Origin: Mangifera indica
Lineage: Eukaryota > Streptophyta > Magnoliopsida > Sapindales > Anacardiaceae
Length of the DNA stretch: 64,000 nt
Reading direction: 5' to 3'
NCBI RefSeq assembly: GCF_011075055.1
Contig: NC_058147.1
Span: 9,982,001 to 10,046,000, forward strand
The position numbers and the translations under genes were made by a program. Position 1 is the stretch's first letter, and the number at the start of each line of letters is the position of its first letter. Below are positions 11,805-24,400 of this stretch, piece after piece. The notes under the pieces were generated by a model. That model was given only the letters and a program-made list of their open reading frames with translations, searched no databases and was not told where the DNA came from.

Positions 11805-12995
11805 CACACACCAAAAAAAAAAAACTATTCAGTTTTCTACCATGTCATCAAAATTCACATTTAAGTAGTTTCATAGAGATAAAATAGAAAGATATATGAA
11901 TCAACATGTTACAAGAATGATTGGAACAAAGTATAACTTAAATTATGCATTATAAATCAATGAACTCTTAACCCTTTTTTTTTTTCAAATGCAAAGTACC
12001 ATAATTCTTTGAAATAATACAAAATCTATTAAAAGATTATGAGAAACGATAGCCGAGGGAGGGGTTAAGGATTAGACAAGCACTTACGAAGGTTTGAAAT
12101 GAGAGAGATAAACCTCAAAAACACCTATATCAAAGCCTCTTATCCCAAAATCCAATGTCATAAAAACTCAATCAAAAGCAAAATTAAATTATAAGAAACT
12201 TACATTTTTTTTTACTGCCCATTGTCAATTTTATGAAGCGTTTGAATGGTGAAATTTTGATTGAGTTACATAAATAAAAAATGAAATTGGATAAACACTT
12301 ATGAAGTTTTAAACTTTGAAATAAGAGAGAATATTGTTGTACGTCGGTAGAAAAATTTGAACAGATTCTAAGCTAAAATATTTACTAAAATCATCGCCTT
12401 CGTTGTGGGAATAATTAGAGATACAAATTGACAATGACACTCATCAATCATCATTGGAAGTCATCACTAATTGCTACCATAGTAGTTGTGACAACTTTTG
12501 TTGTAAAAAAAACTGACTAAAACAACCAAAGAACGATGAAGTCTTCTTTGGTGGAGTTAAACTTGAAAATGAGATCTTGGTGGAGGCGTGGTGGGAGAGA
12601 GGGGAAAAAGTTTTCTCTGGCCTTCTGGGTGTTGTATTTTGCGTTAAATATAGGAAAATGTTAACTTTTTTCTTAACATTTTCTATAAACATAAATGGTA
12701 ATGATTTATGTTTATAAAAGTTTTTTATATTTTTCAAACATATTTGAGTTAGAAAGTTAGGGAAATTGGTTTTTATCCAAATGGATGTTTGAATGATAGA
12801 TAAACTTAATTCTATACTAGGATATAGTTTTATTTTACATCGTAATAATTATACATCTTAATTCTTATTTCAAGCCTATTTGAGAGTGACCTATATACAT
12901 TTCTCAAAATTCATGCATAGGCCTAAACACATAGCTTTAATTTCTATTTTTAATTTGAGAATGGGCCAAGACCTATCCTCACAAAGTCTCGAGTC
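11805..12995. repeat. Tandem segmental duplication, copy 1
   Basis: From the ACACACACC run and TTCAGTTTTCTACCATGT onward, this ~1.2-kb segment matches 13010-13925 in order: ACAAAGTA and CAAAGTACCATAATTCTTTGAAA blocks, ACCTCAAAAACACCTATATC, and TGAAGTCTTCTTTGGTGGAG. It continues beyond the copia insertion at 19033-19215. Short ORFs on both strands occur in each copy but do not stay in the same frame, so no conserved protein is supported. Confidence 0.75.
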
Positions 12996-13004
12996 CACCC
13001 TTAG

Positions 13005-13925
13005 TTAAACACACACACCCCAAAAAATAATGTTTAATTTTTTGCCATGTAATCATAATTTGCATTTGAACAGTTCCATAGAGACAAAACAGAAAGAAAG
13101 ATAAACCAACATATTACCAGAATCATTGGAACAAAATATCACTTCAATTATGCATTGATAAATCAATGAACTCCTAATCCTCTTCTTTTTCAAAAGCAAA
13201 GTACCATAATTCTTTGAAACAAATAAAAATTTATTAATAGATCATGAGAAATAGTAGCCAAGGGAGGGTCAAGGATTAGATAAGCATTTATGAAGCTTTG
13301 AAACAAGTGAGAACAACCTCAAAAACACCTATATCAAAACCTCTTATCCAAAAACCAATGTCATAAAACTCTATCAAAGCAACATTAAATTATAAGAAAC
13401 TTACATTTTTTTTTATTACCCAATGCCAGTTTAACGAAGGGTTTCAATGGCAAAATTTGGATTAAACTACATAAATAAAATATTGTAGTTGACTGAAATT
13501 ATATAAGCACTAATGTAGTTTTGAACTTTGAAATGAGAGAGAACAACCTCACAGTATATGTAGACAAAATAATTTGAACATATTTCATGCTAGAATATTT
13601 ACCAAAATAATCACCTTTATCATGGAATAATTAGAGATACTAATTGATATCATCAATCATCACCTGAAGTCATTAGGAATTGCTACCATTATGGTTGCGA
13701 TAACTTTCATCATCAATAAATTGATAGGAAGAGACAAAGAATGAAAGAAGTTTTCTTTGGTAGAGTTAAACTTGAAGATGAGATCTTGGGATCTTGGTGG
13801 AGGTGTGTTCATGCATGGGGAGGGGGAGAGAAAGGGAAACTGAAAAACACAAAAAGTTTTCATATTTTTCAAATGGATTTAAGTTGGAAAGTTGGGGAAA
13901 TTGGTTTTTATATGAATGTGTGAAT
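13005..13925. repeat. Tandem segmental duplication, copy 2 (left part)
   Basis: Parallel to 11805-12790 with many substitutions. It breaks off at about 13925 after GGTTTTTATATGAATGTGTG, near the copia 3' end, and resumes at 19033. Confidence 0.75.
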
Positions 13926-14004
13926 AATTGAAAAAATATTTTTTTTGTATTTTTCACAATTTTTGATATACATGAATATATTCATGTACTAAATTTTATT
14001 CAAG

Positions 14005-14110
14005 GAAATAAAATCAAGCTAATCAATATACAATCAATATATAATTACATATAACGGGAAGCCAAATATTAGAATATATTCTAATATAGAAAATAGAATA
14101 TATTCTAACA
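14005..14110 (-). repeat. Copia A 3' terminal repeat
   Basis: On the minus strand it starts TGTTAGAATATATTC after the polypurine tract and ends at GATTTTATTTCC. It matches 18930-19032. About 105 bp is short for a copia LTR, so the repeat may be internally deleted. Confidence 0.65.
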
Positions 14111-14119
14111 ACCCCCCTC

Positions 14120-15640
14120 AAACTCAAGTAGGCAAAAAATTTGCTATCTTGAATTTGTGATATAAATCATGAAAGCGTCTTAGAAAATGGGCTTAATTGA
14201 AGACGTCAACTATTTGATCAATAGAAGGTGTGAAAGAGAGATGAGGGGTCCCTTTGATAAGATCATGGAAAAAAAAATGACAATCAATCTCAATGTGTTT
14301 GGTGCACTCATGAAAAACATCATTATGAACAATTTGAATGACACAATGATTATCACATTATATGTTTGTAGCATTTGATTGAGAGGCTCTCATATCTTGT
14401 AACCATCATCATAGCCAGAGAAGTTTAGAAGTAATGCTTTTAAGTGCTCTATACTCTACTTTTGTACTTGAACGAGAAACAACCATTTGTTTCGTACTAT
14501 GCCACAAGATGAGAGATCTCCTAAAAAGAAACAGTAACCAATGGTGGAATGTCTATTTGTAGGATTACCTGCCCAATCAACATTAGAATATACATTTAAT
14601 ATAAGTGAGAATTGAGCAGAAAAATAAAAACCAAGGAACAAGGTACTTTTGATATATCGAATGATACGAAGTACTGTCGTAAAGTAAGTAGTACATGAAA
14701 CAACCATGAATTGACTAACAATATTTATGACATAGGTAATGTCTGATCAAGTGACAGTTAGGTAAATAAGAATTCTAACCAATTGTTTATAAAGAGTGGG
14801 ATCATTCAACACCATTCTTTCTGTAGGAGATAGCTTGACATTAGCTTCAAGTGAAGTGGAGACAATTTTATTATTTAACAAATTAACACAAGATAAAAGA
14901 TCAACAACATATTTGGCTTGCGATAAGTAATAACCAATACTATCAAAGAGAACTTCTAACCTAAGAAAATAATTCAGGTAACCAAGATATTTCATTTCAA
15001 ACTGTGTTGAGAAACTACTTTAACTATATTATACCTTGTATATATCTTCAGTAATAATCATATCATTGACATACAATAACAATATAGTATATCCTTTCCC
15101 AATTTTATAGATGAAAAAAGCATTATCATAAGAGCTAAATAAGAACCCAAATTGATTAATGATAGTATTGAATTTGACAAACCATGCTCTTGAAGCCTGC
15201 TTAAATCCATATAAGGCTTTGTGAAGATGACAAACCTTTGTAGGTAGATTAGTATTCCTAAGTAGAGGTTTTATATAAACTTCTTTAGTAAGATCTCCAT
15301 TTAAAAAGACATTCTTTACATCTATCTGAAAAAGCTGCCATTCTTGAATAGGTGCAATAGCTATAAGACTACGAACATAAGTGATTCAAGCCATTAGAGC
15401 AAATGTTTCCTCATAATCAATCCTATGCTCTTAAGTAAATCCCTTTACCACTAACCAAGCTTTATAACATTCCACTAAGTCATCGACACATGTTTTAATT
15501 TTGTAAACCTATTTATATCCTATGGTAGATTTACCAGGGAGTAAGTCAACCAAGTTCCAAGTATGAGTAATTGTTAAAGCCTGCAATTCTTTTTGCATTA
15601 CTTGCTGCCAAAGAAGATTAGTACTAGCTTCTGTATAAGA
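14120..15640 (-). pseudogene. Copia A reverse transcriptase-RNase H remnant
   Basis: On the minus strand the translation holds ASTNLLWQQVMQKELQAL (start of the RT region), FQIDVKNVFLNGDL, HKALYGFKQASRAWF, LLLYVNDMIIT (YVDD box altered to YVND), KYLGYLNYFLRLEV, then RNase H parts NVDWAGNPTNRHSTIGYCFF and ECTKHIEIDCHF. The motifs fit plant Ty1/copia pol. In-frame stops near 15420, 15040 and 14750 and the YVND change make it inactive. Confidence 0.85.
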
Positions 15641-15959
15641 GAAAAGGTTCATGCAATGAGATAATAGTAGAGTAACAACGATAATCACATAAATAAGTAG
15701 GTGGTTGACATACTCTAGTAGTATATTATTTGAAGGTAAAGGAGAACTTTGTAGAGGCTCAGGATGTATAAACAAGCTGGATGCTTTAGAATTGATTGTA
15801 GTGCCATCATATGTGTGACTTGCATTAAAAATATCGGGAGAAAGTAAAACAGTGTTACTGTGATCAATAGAGGACAAAACCTCATCAAACAACTCAATAG
15901 ATGGATTTATGAAGAAAGGTGAGTTGTGTTTAAACAAATAAAATTTAGACATACAAGAG

Positions 15960-16740
15960 AACATTTTATGTTGCCAAAAGGTAACATGGTGAGAGATATG
16001 AAGATGTTTAGAAACAAGATCTCAACAACAATATCTCTTATGTTCAATATTGTAACCCAAAAAGCAATATAGTCTAGAATAAGGTTCTAGTTTTGTTAAT
16101 TCATATGGTTGAAAGAGAATAAAACAAATAGATCCAAAGACTCTAAGAATATTGTAATTATGAGTTTTACCATAGAATCATTCATAAGGGCTTTGATTGT
16201 TAGTCACTGTAGTGGGAATGTGGTTGGTTATGTAGATAGTTGTAAAGGTCATTTTGCCCCAAAATTGCTTAGGACATGACGTAGAGATTAAAATAGCACA
16301 AATAGTGTCCAAAATGCGTTTGTGTTTGTGTTTTGCATAACTATTTTATTGGTATATACCAAGATAAGACCTATGGGTACCATGTTGGGAGAGAATATTA
16401 AGAAATTTAGCATCTTTATAATATTTCATAACATTATTTATTCGAAGAATTTTAATAATACTAGAAAATTGAATTTTGATAAGAGTAGCAAAAGTTGCAT
16501 AAACTCCAAGTAATTGAGTACAATTTTTTATAAAATATATTCAAGTGAATCGAGAAAAGTCATAAAAAATAATTACAAAAAAAATAACACCTCCTATGGT
16601 AGCTATGAGAAATGATCCCCAAATATTAGTATGCACAAGATCAAAAATAGCAGAAGAAATAAAAGTGCTATTATTGAAAGATAAAATTGATTTTTGCCAA
16701 GTTCACAAGAAACACAATCAAAATGATTATTTTTAATATT
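15960..16740 (-). pseudogene. Copia A integrase remnant
   Basis: The minus-strand translation holds FDLVHTNIWGSF, FFVIIFYDFSRFT, LRINNVMKYY, KHKHKRILDTICAILI and NHIPTTVTNNQSPYERFYG. These match the DDE integrase core and the region after it in copia polyproteins. Several stops are present and some catalytic acids are substituted. Confidence 0.75.
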
Positions 16741-17437
16741 CCCTAAAATACTACTAAAACATAAAAATTTTAATCAAGATAAGGAAACATGACCAAGACG
16801 GGAATGCCAAGTAGAAGTGGACACAACGATAGCACACTTTGAGATATTAAATGTAATATAGGAAGATAGTTGAAGAGATATTAGCTCAAATAGATGACCA
16901 ACTTTACATCTGATCCCAAAGATCTGTCTCGTTTATGGATCCTACACAGAACAACCATGACAAGAAAAATGCATTTCAAGACTAAGATCACATAATTGTC
17001 CAACATAAATAAGATTTAGTGAAAGTTCAGGAACAAGAAAGACATTAGATAATGATAAAATTAAGAGTGAAGATATCACCAATGTGATTAACAGATAAAC
17101 CAGAGTTATCAACAATACAAATAACAAAAGAATAAAATATAATGTTCTTAGATTTAAAAAGACAAGAATTGACATTCATACAATTACAACATGTAAAGTC
17201 AAAATACCAAAATGAAGATGTACCTAGGCTGACAAATAAGACAAAAGAAATGAAGGTACCAGTGATGGATTGAGTTAAGACTTGTTTTAGAATATCAAGG
17301 TCTACCTTACTAAAAAACTCATGTATGGCAAAAAAGTGACTTGAAGATAAACCCTTGGTAGCAATAGCAATAACATTGGAATTAAAGCCTTACTAGACTT
17401 AGAGTTAGATTGATTTTGTGTCATCGAGTGCCTTTCT

Positions 17438-18203
17438 TCAATTGCAACTTAAAGTAGTCAGAAACGACATGTCATGGTTTATGACACAACGACAAAATAC
17501 TTTACGTTGAAATGAAAAGGAGGCAGGAGTAGCCAAAACACTATCAATAGAGAATAAAGATTGTCGAGACTTCAAGGTAGCTAGACAAGTCTTCTCAACA
17601 CATAATTTTGTAACCATTGTGTTAAGATCTGGGAAGGTATCCTTATGTAACAAAAAAGATCTTGCTGATTTAAACTCATCCTTCAATGCCATGGTAAACT
17701 GATAGACTCAAAATTCATCTTTTTTCCTTTGTATAAAGTACAACGTCATGAAGATCATGCCATTTTGGTTCAGCAACAATAATTGATCCCATAAAGTTGT
17801 CATTGAGAAATTTATTAATAGACTGACCTAGTTTTTTATGCATGCAGCTGAGGTTACCATAAAGTTGAAATTGATGAATAACACTGGTAGTGGAGTAATG
17901 TTTAGCAAGCAAGTCCTATATTTCTTTAGCAGTCTTAAGACGGCCAAATTGAAGTTTAATTGTTGGAACACAAATACTTTGAAATTAGGTAATAATTTGA
18001 TAGTTGTTATCCTATTTTTTGAGTAATACAATATAATTGGATGTCTTTATGTCTTCTCTTTTAATTAGTTGGTATATATCACCAGTAATATAATATCATA
18101 ATTTTTTACCCTTAACAAACCCAGACATTTTTTGTGCCCAAAAAACATAGTTCGTACCATTAAGGATGGTACTAATAGGGTGTGAGATTTCTACCTTTTC
18201 CAT
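17438..18203 (-). pseudogene. Copia A gag remnant
   Basis: The minus-strand ATG at 18203 gives MEKVEISHPISTILNGTNYV, then FWAQKMSGFVKGKK. Further on come LLAKHYSTTSVIHQFQLYGN and GQSINKFLNDNFMGSI. This is the plant copia gag (UBN2-like) pattern. It is broken by stops soon after the start and by frameshifts near 18000 and 17710. Confidence 0.75.
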
Positions 18204-18929
18204 AGATAAATAACTCCAAATAATATCAGCTTATAGGCTAACTCCAACATTACCAAGATATAATAGTAATGCAAGCCCAACACAACTTTATAATTCAATA
18301 TGCAACAACAAGCCGAAACAATCCAACACAGTCTAATAAGCCCAACACAATTTGGTATTCCACCACAAGAATCCAACAATGCAAAGCCCAAAATAACCCA
18401 ATATTTTCCAATAATCTAATTCTAAAAAAATAGCCAAATCCAAAAAAATTATCTCAAAAAATAAATCACGTTATCCAAGTAACCAAATGAAAAGTTAACA
18501 CCCAATTTCAAAGGTAGTAACCCAATCTCCAAGGCAATAAATAAGTACAAATCTCTAAGACAATAAATAATTTCAAAGCATTAAAAGAAAAACCAAACTC
18601 TAAGCCAATAAACAATTAAAAAAATTGAACTCACCGATTTCTGAAGTCAACAACAATTCACAAAAGGTTTGCATGAGAGATTGGTTGTTGGAAAAGAAGA
18701 GGAACTCATGAGACCAAGAAATCTGTCTGGTTGTTATCGGGAAGAAAACCAAAATCTGAGAGAGAGTACCAAAAACTTTGGCTGCCAGAAAGATTATCTG
18801 TTGGAGAACTCATCTCAAGCAGAATTGGTAATTTTCCGTTGCTTAACTAGCAGTGAGGCGAATCCCTTTGGTGCACCTGTCAATCATTGGAGAATACAAG
18901 AACAACCGAAAGGAATGAAACCAACCTAG

Positions 18930-19032
18930 GGAAATAAAATCAAGCTAATTAATATACAAGCAATATATATTTACATGTAACGGGAAGTCAAATATTCAAA
19001 ATATATTTTAATATAGAAAATAGAATATATTT
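18930..19032 (-). repeat. Copia A 5' terminal repeat (outer end eroded)
   Basis: It matches 14005-14104, sharing GAAATAAAATCAAGCTAAT and AATATAGAAAATAGAATAT. The last six bases of the repeat (CTAACA on the + strand) are missing. Confidence 0.6.
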
Positions 19033-19220
19033 GATGTTTGGGTGATAAATTAATTATACTAGGTTAGAGTTTTATTTTAACCAAGATAATTATACATCTT
19101 AATTATTATTTCAAACCCATTTTAGAGTGGACCCATATACATATTCTCAAAATTTATTCAAGGATCCAATTATTTTTTTAAAAGTGGGGTTTGGGCTACT
19201 CTCACAAAGACACAAATCTC
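19033..19220. repeat. Tandem segmental duplication, copy 2 (right part)
   Basis: TGATGTTTGGGTGATAAATT and ATAATTATACATCTTAATTA continue the homology to copy 1 (12783 onward), including CATATACATATTCTCAAAAT and CTCACAAAG. The copia element therefore lies within copy 2. Confidence 0.7.
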
Positions 19221-19656
19221 CTATTGCCAAGTGTTGGAGGAGTTTTTTAAGATGGGGATATTTATGTGACTTATCAGAGCTATCCCATATCTCATCATAT
19301 AAAAGGGGAAAGAAGCACATTGTAAATTACAAACGTGAGACATATTTCTTTTGTTTTTAGTCAAGCCACTTTATCTCAAACTTCAAATCGTCAATAATTT
19401 GATTTGCTTTTATTTTTTAAATATTAATATGCATGTTTTCATTTAATCACCTAAAACGATAAACATAGTTTTGATAAATAAAAACAATTATATTACTCTT
19501 CAGAAAAAGTAATGGGATATTTAATATTTACTGACACATAAATTTACTTTTGTTTCATATGTTAATTTATTTTATTATTGAAAACCACTTTTATATCAGA
19601 AATATTTTTCACAATGCCTGTTCACATGCCAAGTGCATATAAGCACATATAATCTT

Positions 19657-20067
19657 GGCCAAAGGACTATTTCCCACCCAAGGTATACGCATCTCCCAAG
19701 TTTCCCCTGTTAACTTTAAAAATCTCATTTACTCACTCATACACGGTTAAAACTAACGATTTTAAGGGTAAAATCGTTATTTTGTTTGTATTATAAAAAA
19801 TAAACTTAAATTTGATTTAATTTCCCTCTTAAACCCTAAAAACTAATAATTTCACTTCAATCCAAATTTTAAAAATCAAAATTCCCCCCCCCCTAGAGTT
19901 TCTAGTTTTCAGAGTGCGTTTTTCTAGTACTGTTTTTTTCTCTCCGGTTACCTCTAGGTGACGGCTCTTCCTCTTCGGCATAGTCTTCTTTCGACAGCTC
20001 TCTTGAGAGCGGTCATCGACGAAGATGAGGTCTTCGTCGACTTTGAGTGGGAAATAGTCCTTTGGCC
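19657..20067. mobile_element. Foldback Mutator-like element C, deleted right arm, perfect 9-bp TSD
   Basis: The left end GGCCAAAGGACTATTTCCC and the right end GGGAAATAGTCCTTTGGCC are perfect 19-bp inverted repeats. They are flanked by the identical 9-mer TATAATCTT (19648-19656 and 20068-20076). The left arm is long and carries a C12-like run near 19885. The right arm is cut to about 20 bp, so the GACGAAG/CTTCGTC core ends almost at the terminus. No coding capacity. The overlapping small ORFs near 19.96-20.26 kb are not genes. Confidence 0.9.
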
Positions 20068-20076
20068 TATAATCTT

Positions 20077-21270
20077 AGTAGAAAAATTCAGTGGTTTGAA
20101 TATAATTATCTATTGGAGAGAATTTATTGCCACACTAGAAGTTCAGTGGAAAGTATCAAACCCCAAGATTTGGAAAACTGTCTGACTACCCCCAACATTA
20201 GTAGCCTAACATTAACTTTATCATATGAGGTGGTCGAGCTAGGAAATTGGTTAAATTATGGATGAAAAATGTGACTTTTAAGAAGTTGGATTTAGGGGGA
20301 ACCAAAGTGTTAAGTTCAGGGAATAAGGGGTTAAAGTGAGAATAAAATTTAGGAATGAAACTAATATATTACATTATAAATTGTATTGTTATATCATTGG
20401 ACAAAATATGGAAGGGGTGTTGAGTCTTTCCACTAAATCTTAGGGATGATGGTGTAATGTAACTAAATTATTGTATAGAGATTATACCACAAAAACATTG
20501 CAAATGATAAACAAAACAAAACACAACCCACATTATATCAAACTTGTTAATAGTTATGTAATTTTTCAAAATGTCTTTTGACATGGTTAATATATTAGAC
20601 CATTAATCATATATGATAACATCATTATTTGATAATCCAAATATTATCTTTTTCAATTGAAATGAGCAAACTTTATTTTTTTTATTAAAAAATAAAAACT
20701 TTTATTATCTTTTTATTAAATTTACTTAACTATTATCAAACTTTCAATAATGTTAAATAATGATAATGTGATAGTTATTTTTTGTTAAAAATATTGAAAT
20801 AGTTATGTTAATGCACTAATATAAATAATTTGTGTACTAACATGGACATTTACAATCTATAAAAATCTTAAATAATACCTTTTTCAAAATTTATTTTTTA
20901 CAAAAGCACACTGAAAATAAACAAAACCTATTCATAATAAGCGAAATAGAACTATAATTAATTTGTGATTTTATTTTTTATAAAATGGTTTTTTTTTTAG
21001 TTGAAAGTTTGAAGTTTGCTGTTTTTGACAGTAGCTAAATTATGTTTGTCTATTTTTTTTAAATGTTTGGTTATGTAAACTTAGTGATTTTCATATGGAC
21101 AAGTTTTATCTGATTGGGTTTTGCTTATTTTGAGTGGGTTTTATTTATTTTTGATTGATTTTTTTTTTGTTTTGTAAAATAGATGTGAATAAAGGGTTTA
21201 ATTTGGGATTTTTATGGATTGTAAAATTATTTTTGAATTAAAATTATACATTATTGACACCAACAATGTG
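20077..21270. other. Intergenic spacer
   Basis: AT-rich, with no gene or repeat structure recognised. Confidence 0.4.
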
Positions 21271-21275
21271 TTATT

Positions 21276-21532
21276 TGTTGTAAATATAATTAAACAAAAT
21301 GAAAGAGAATTGAAGGAAGGATTGAGAGAAAGTAATATTATTGAAGTGAAAAATTGAGAGGAGAGGAAGAGTTTTTGTATATATCTGGATCATCAAAACA
21401 CAAAGGGAGGAGGTATTTATAATCAATACCTATAAGCCCAAAAAGTTGACTAATTCTCAAATACATTAAATGCATTCCCATAACTTTTTCAAAAATTCTC
21501 TCATATGGTGGAAAAATCTATCTCATATAACA
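21276..21532 (-). repeat. Copia B 3' LTR
   Basis: 257 bp. On the + strand it starts TGTTGTAAATATAATTAAAC and ends ATCTCATATAACA. The purine tract lies just beyond 21532. Confidence 0.9.
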
Positions 21533-21794
21533 CCCCTTTTTTTATTTTTACTAATTATAAATAATTAAATTAACTTTGTTAAGAAAAAACTTAATGGGAT
21601 AAAAACTAAAGCAAATAAACATAATTATTTAATGTCCTGTAAAGTGGAGTTAGACGTACTAAAACTGTCTCATTAAAAACCTTACTAGAAAAGCTCAGTA
21701 GGACAAAACCTAGTTAAAGAAAAAGAGTATAGTGCACATTTTATCAAATATGTGATAAACATAAACAATTTGCTCTCTCTGATAAGTGTTCTTT

Positions 21795-24400
21795 CTAATG
21801 AATGTTCCTCTTGATTGTAATGGGATTAAATCGATTGTCTATTAAGCCACCCATACTAATGTTATATACTAACTTTTTAAATGTTGATGTCGTTGATGTC
21901 GGTAATGTCTTGGTGAACAAATCTGTAAAATTCTCACTAGATCGCATTTGTTTGATATCAATCTTTTTGTTTTGTTGGAGTTCATGAGTGTAAAAGAATT
22001 TCGGTAAGATATATTTGATTTTGTCTCTTTTAATGTATCTATCTCTAATTTGGGTAATACATATTGTATTGTTTTCATGTAATATGGAAAGAGTGTCTGT
22101 TGTAGAAGGAAAACACATGTATTTCAGATATAATAAATGACAGACTGTAACTGTATGCATTCTTGATTGACTTTATAGAGAGCTAGAATATTTGAATGAT
22201 TTAAAGATGTTACAAATAAAGTTTGTTTGGTAGAGCATCATGATGTCATTGTGTCATTATAAATAAAAATATATCCCCTCTGTGAGTGGGCCTTATGAGG
22301 GTCAGAAACATAATTAGTATCTGTATATTCAACCAAACTACGATTTTTAGGAGATTTGACATAATAGAATAATCTCAAATCTCTAGTTCCACATAGGTAA
22401 CAAAATATATGTTTGATTCCATTTCAATGGTGATGGGTTGATATAAAGCTAAATTCGACCAATAAATTGACTGTGAAAGATATATCCGGTCTAGTTCATT
22501 AGGCCAAATATAACAGAGCTTCAATAACATTAAAGTACGGTATTTCATGATCAAGTATCTTTTCATCTTTTTTTAAAGATAAAATGAGTTTTTTTTCAAA
22601 TCAAGAGATTGAACAACCATTGGGGTACTCAAAGGATAAACCTTATCTATATTTAAGTGTTTTAATAATTTTTTAATATACGCTAATTGATGAAAAAGTA
22701 TTTCATTTGAATTGTGCTCAATTTGCAGCCTAAAACAATATTTTGTTTTTTCATCTTAAATTCTTTATTTAGATATTCAACAATTTTTGATAGCTCTTCA
22801 AGAGTTCTAATTATATTCATGTCATCAACATAAATTGTTATAATGGCAAAACCCGATTATGACCTTTTGATAAAGATACAAGGGTATATAGGGTCATTCA
22901 TATAACCTTCTTTTTTTAAATATTCACCGAGACGATTGTACCACATTCTTTCAGATTATTTTAATTCGTACAATAATCTTTATAATTTAATTGAGTATAT
23001 GCCTCTTGAATTGACTCTTTTTACTTCAAACAATTTAAATTCTTTAGGGAGTTTCATATAAATTTCAATATCCAAGTTTTTATACAAATAAACAATAACT
23101 ATATCCATTAGATGCATATCCATTCCTTTAAAAACTGTTAAATTAATTAAATATCTAAATGTGATTATATCCATCACAGGTGCATATATTTCATCAGAGT
23201 TTATACCAGTATTTTGGGAAAAACTTTGTGCTATAAGTCTGACTTTATATCTAACAATTTTATTTTTTTCATAAATACTCATTTATATCTAAGGGGTTGT
23301 ATGTCTTTAAGTGTTGAAACTACAGGTCCAAACACTTGATATTTTGCTAGAAAAACTAATTCTGCTCAAATTGCTTCTTCCTATTTAGTTTAATCATGTC
23401 TTTGTCTGCACTCGTTCATAGTACATGGTTCAAAATTATCATCATTTATAATTTCAGTAGCTACTACAAATGATAATACATCATCATTCTTAACAGTTTC
23501 ATGGTTCTACATCTTTTGTGTATGCACATAATTTAAAAATATTTCAGTATTTTTATTTTCCTGTTCTTCAGGGGTTTGTGTTATTTTAGAGGCTCGTGTC
23601 TCTTCAAGGACCATAATCTCTTTTGAAGAAATATCAACGATTGTGGATTGTTCAGTTGTTTTAGGATCATTATGATTGATATCTATTTGATTCTTTACCT
23701 TTTCTTTTTTAAGGAACAATATCTTTCTATCCAATAGATTTACCATGCTTCTGACATGTAATAGATTGATTAGTTATGACTCTAATGAACTGTTTAATAG
23801 TCACATTAATTCCTGTAGGTGCATTGACACCTGGTATGTGTGATTTTGTCATTTTTATTATGTCCATAAATACATTAGACATTTGATTGATAATAATTTG
23901 TAAACGTATTATCCTTTGCACTTCAGTTTCACTTTGAGATGTGTGAAGATCTAGATAAGATATAGTAGGTACATACCAAATAAGTTTATGCTTAACTTTA
24001 TGAGACATGTTCTTTTTCCCGAAAGGTGGGAATGTTGTCTCATCAAAGTGACAATTTGTAAATCATACAGTAAAAAGATCACTTGTTAATGATTCCAAAT
24101 ATCTGATAATGGATGATCAATTATATCTAACATAAATTTTCAAAGGACGTTAGGGTCCCATTTTTGTGCGTTGAGGAGATGTAATAGAGACATATACAAT
24201 ATAACTAAATATCTTCAAATGAGATATATCATGTTGGTGACCAAAAACCAATTGTGGGGGAGAATATTGATTATAAGAGGAAGGTTGCAAACGAATTAAT
24301 GTTGTAACATATAATACAACATGTTCCCACATAGAAGTTAGTAATTGAGTTTTTAGTAATAAAATATGTGTAATTATCTGGATTCGTTTGATAAGAGACT
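21795..24400 (-). pseudogene. Copia B pol remnant (RNase H, RT, end of integrase)
   Basis: On the minus strand the end of RNase H is well preserved at 22160-21795 (RDRYIKRDKIKYILPKFFYT, EFFYTHEL-like, SENFTDLFTKTLP). RT motifs lie further upstream: KNKIVRYKVRLIAQSFSQ, YAPVMDIITFRYLINL, VYLYKNLDIEIYMKLPKEFK. The GHQHDISHLKIFSYIVYV part near 24.2 kb is the region following the integrase core. Multiple frameshifts and stops separate these blocks, so no polyprotein can be made. Confidence 0.8.

Larger units (their letters stand above)
14005..19032 (-). mobile_element. Decayed Ty1/copia element A (minus strand)
   Basis: Read on the minus strand, gag (from 18203), integrase, reverse transcriptase and RNase H follow in copia order. 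Short terminal repeats lie at 14005-14110 and 18930-19032. A polypurine tract precedes the 3' repeat (TTTGAGGGGGG followed by TTGTTAGAATATATTC). All coding parts carry stops and frameshifts. It sits inside copy 2 of the local tandem duplication. A canonical primer-binding site was not found and the outer end of the 5' repeat has lost the expected TGTTAG, so a target duplication cannot be read. Confidence 0.8.

Noticed and set aside
12474..13957. Small ORFs repeated in both duplication copies
   Set aside because: Reading frames are not conserved between the two copies, so a protein under selection is not supported.
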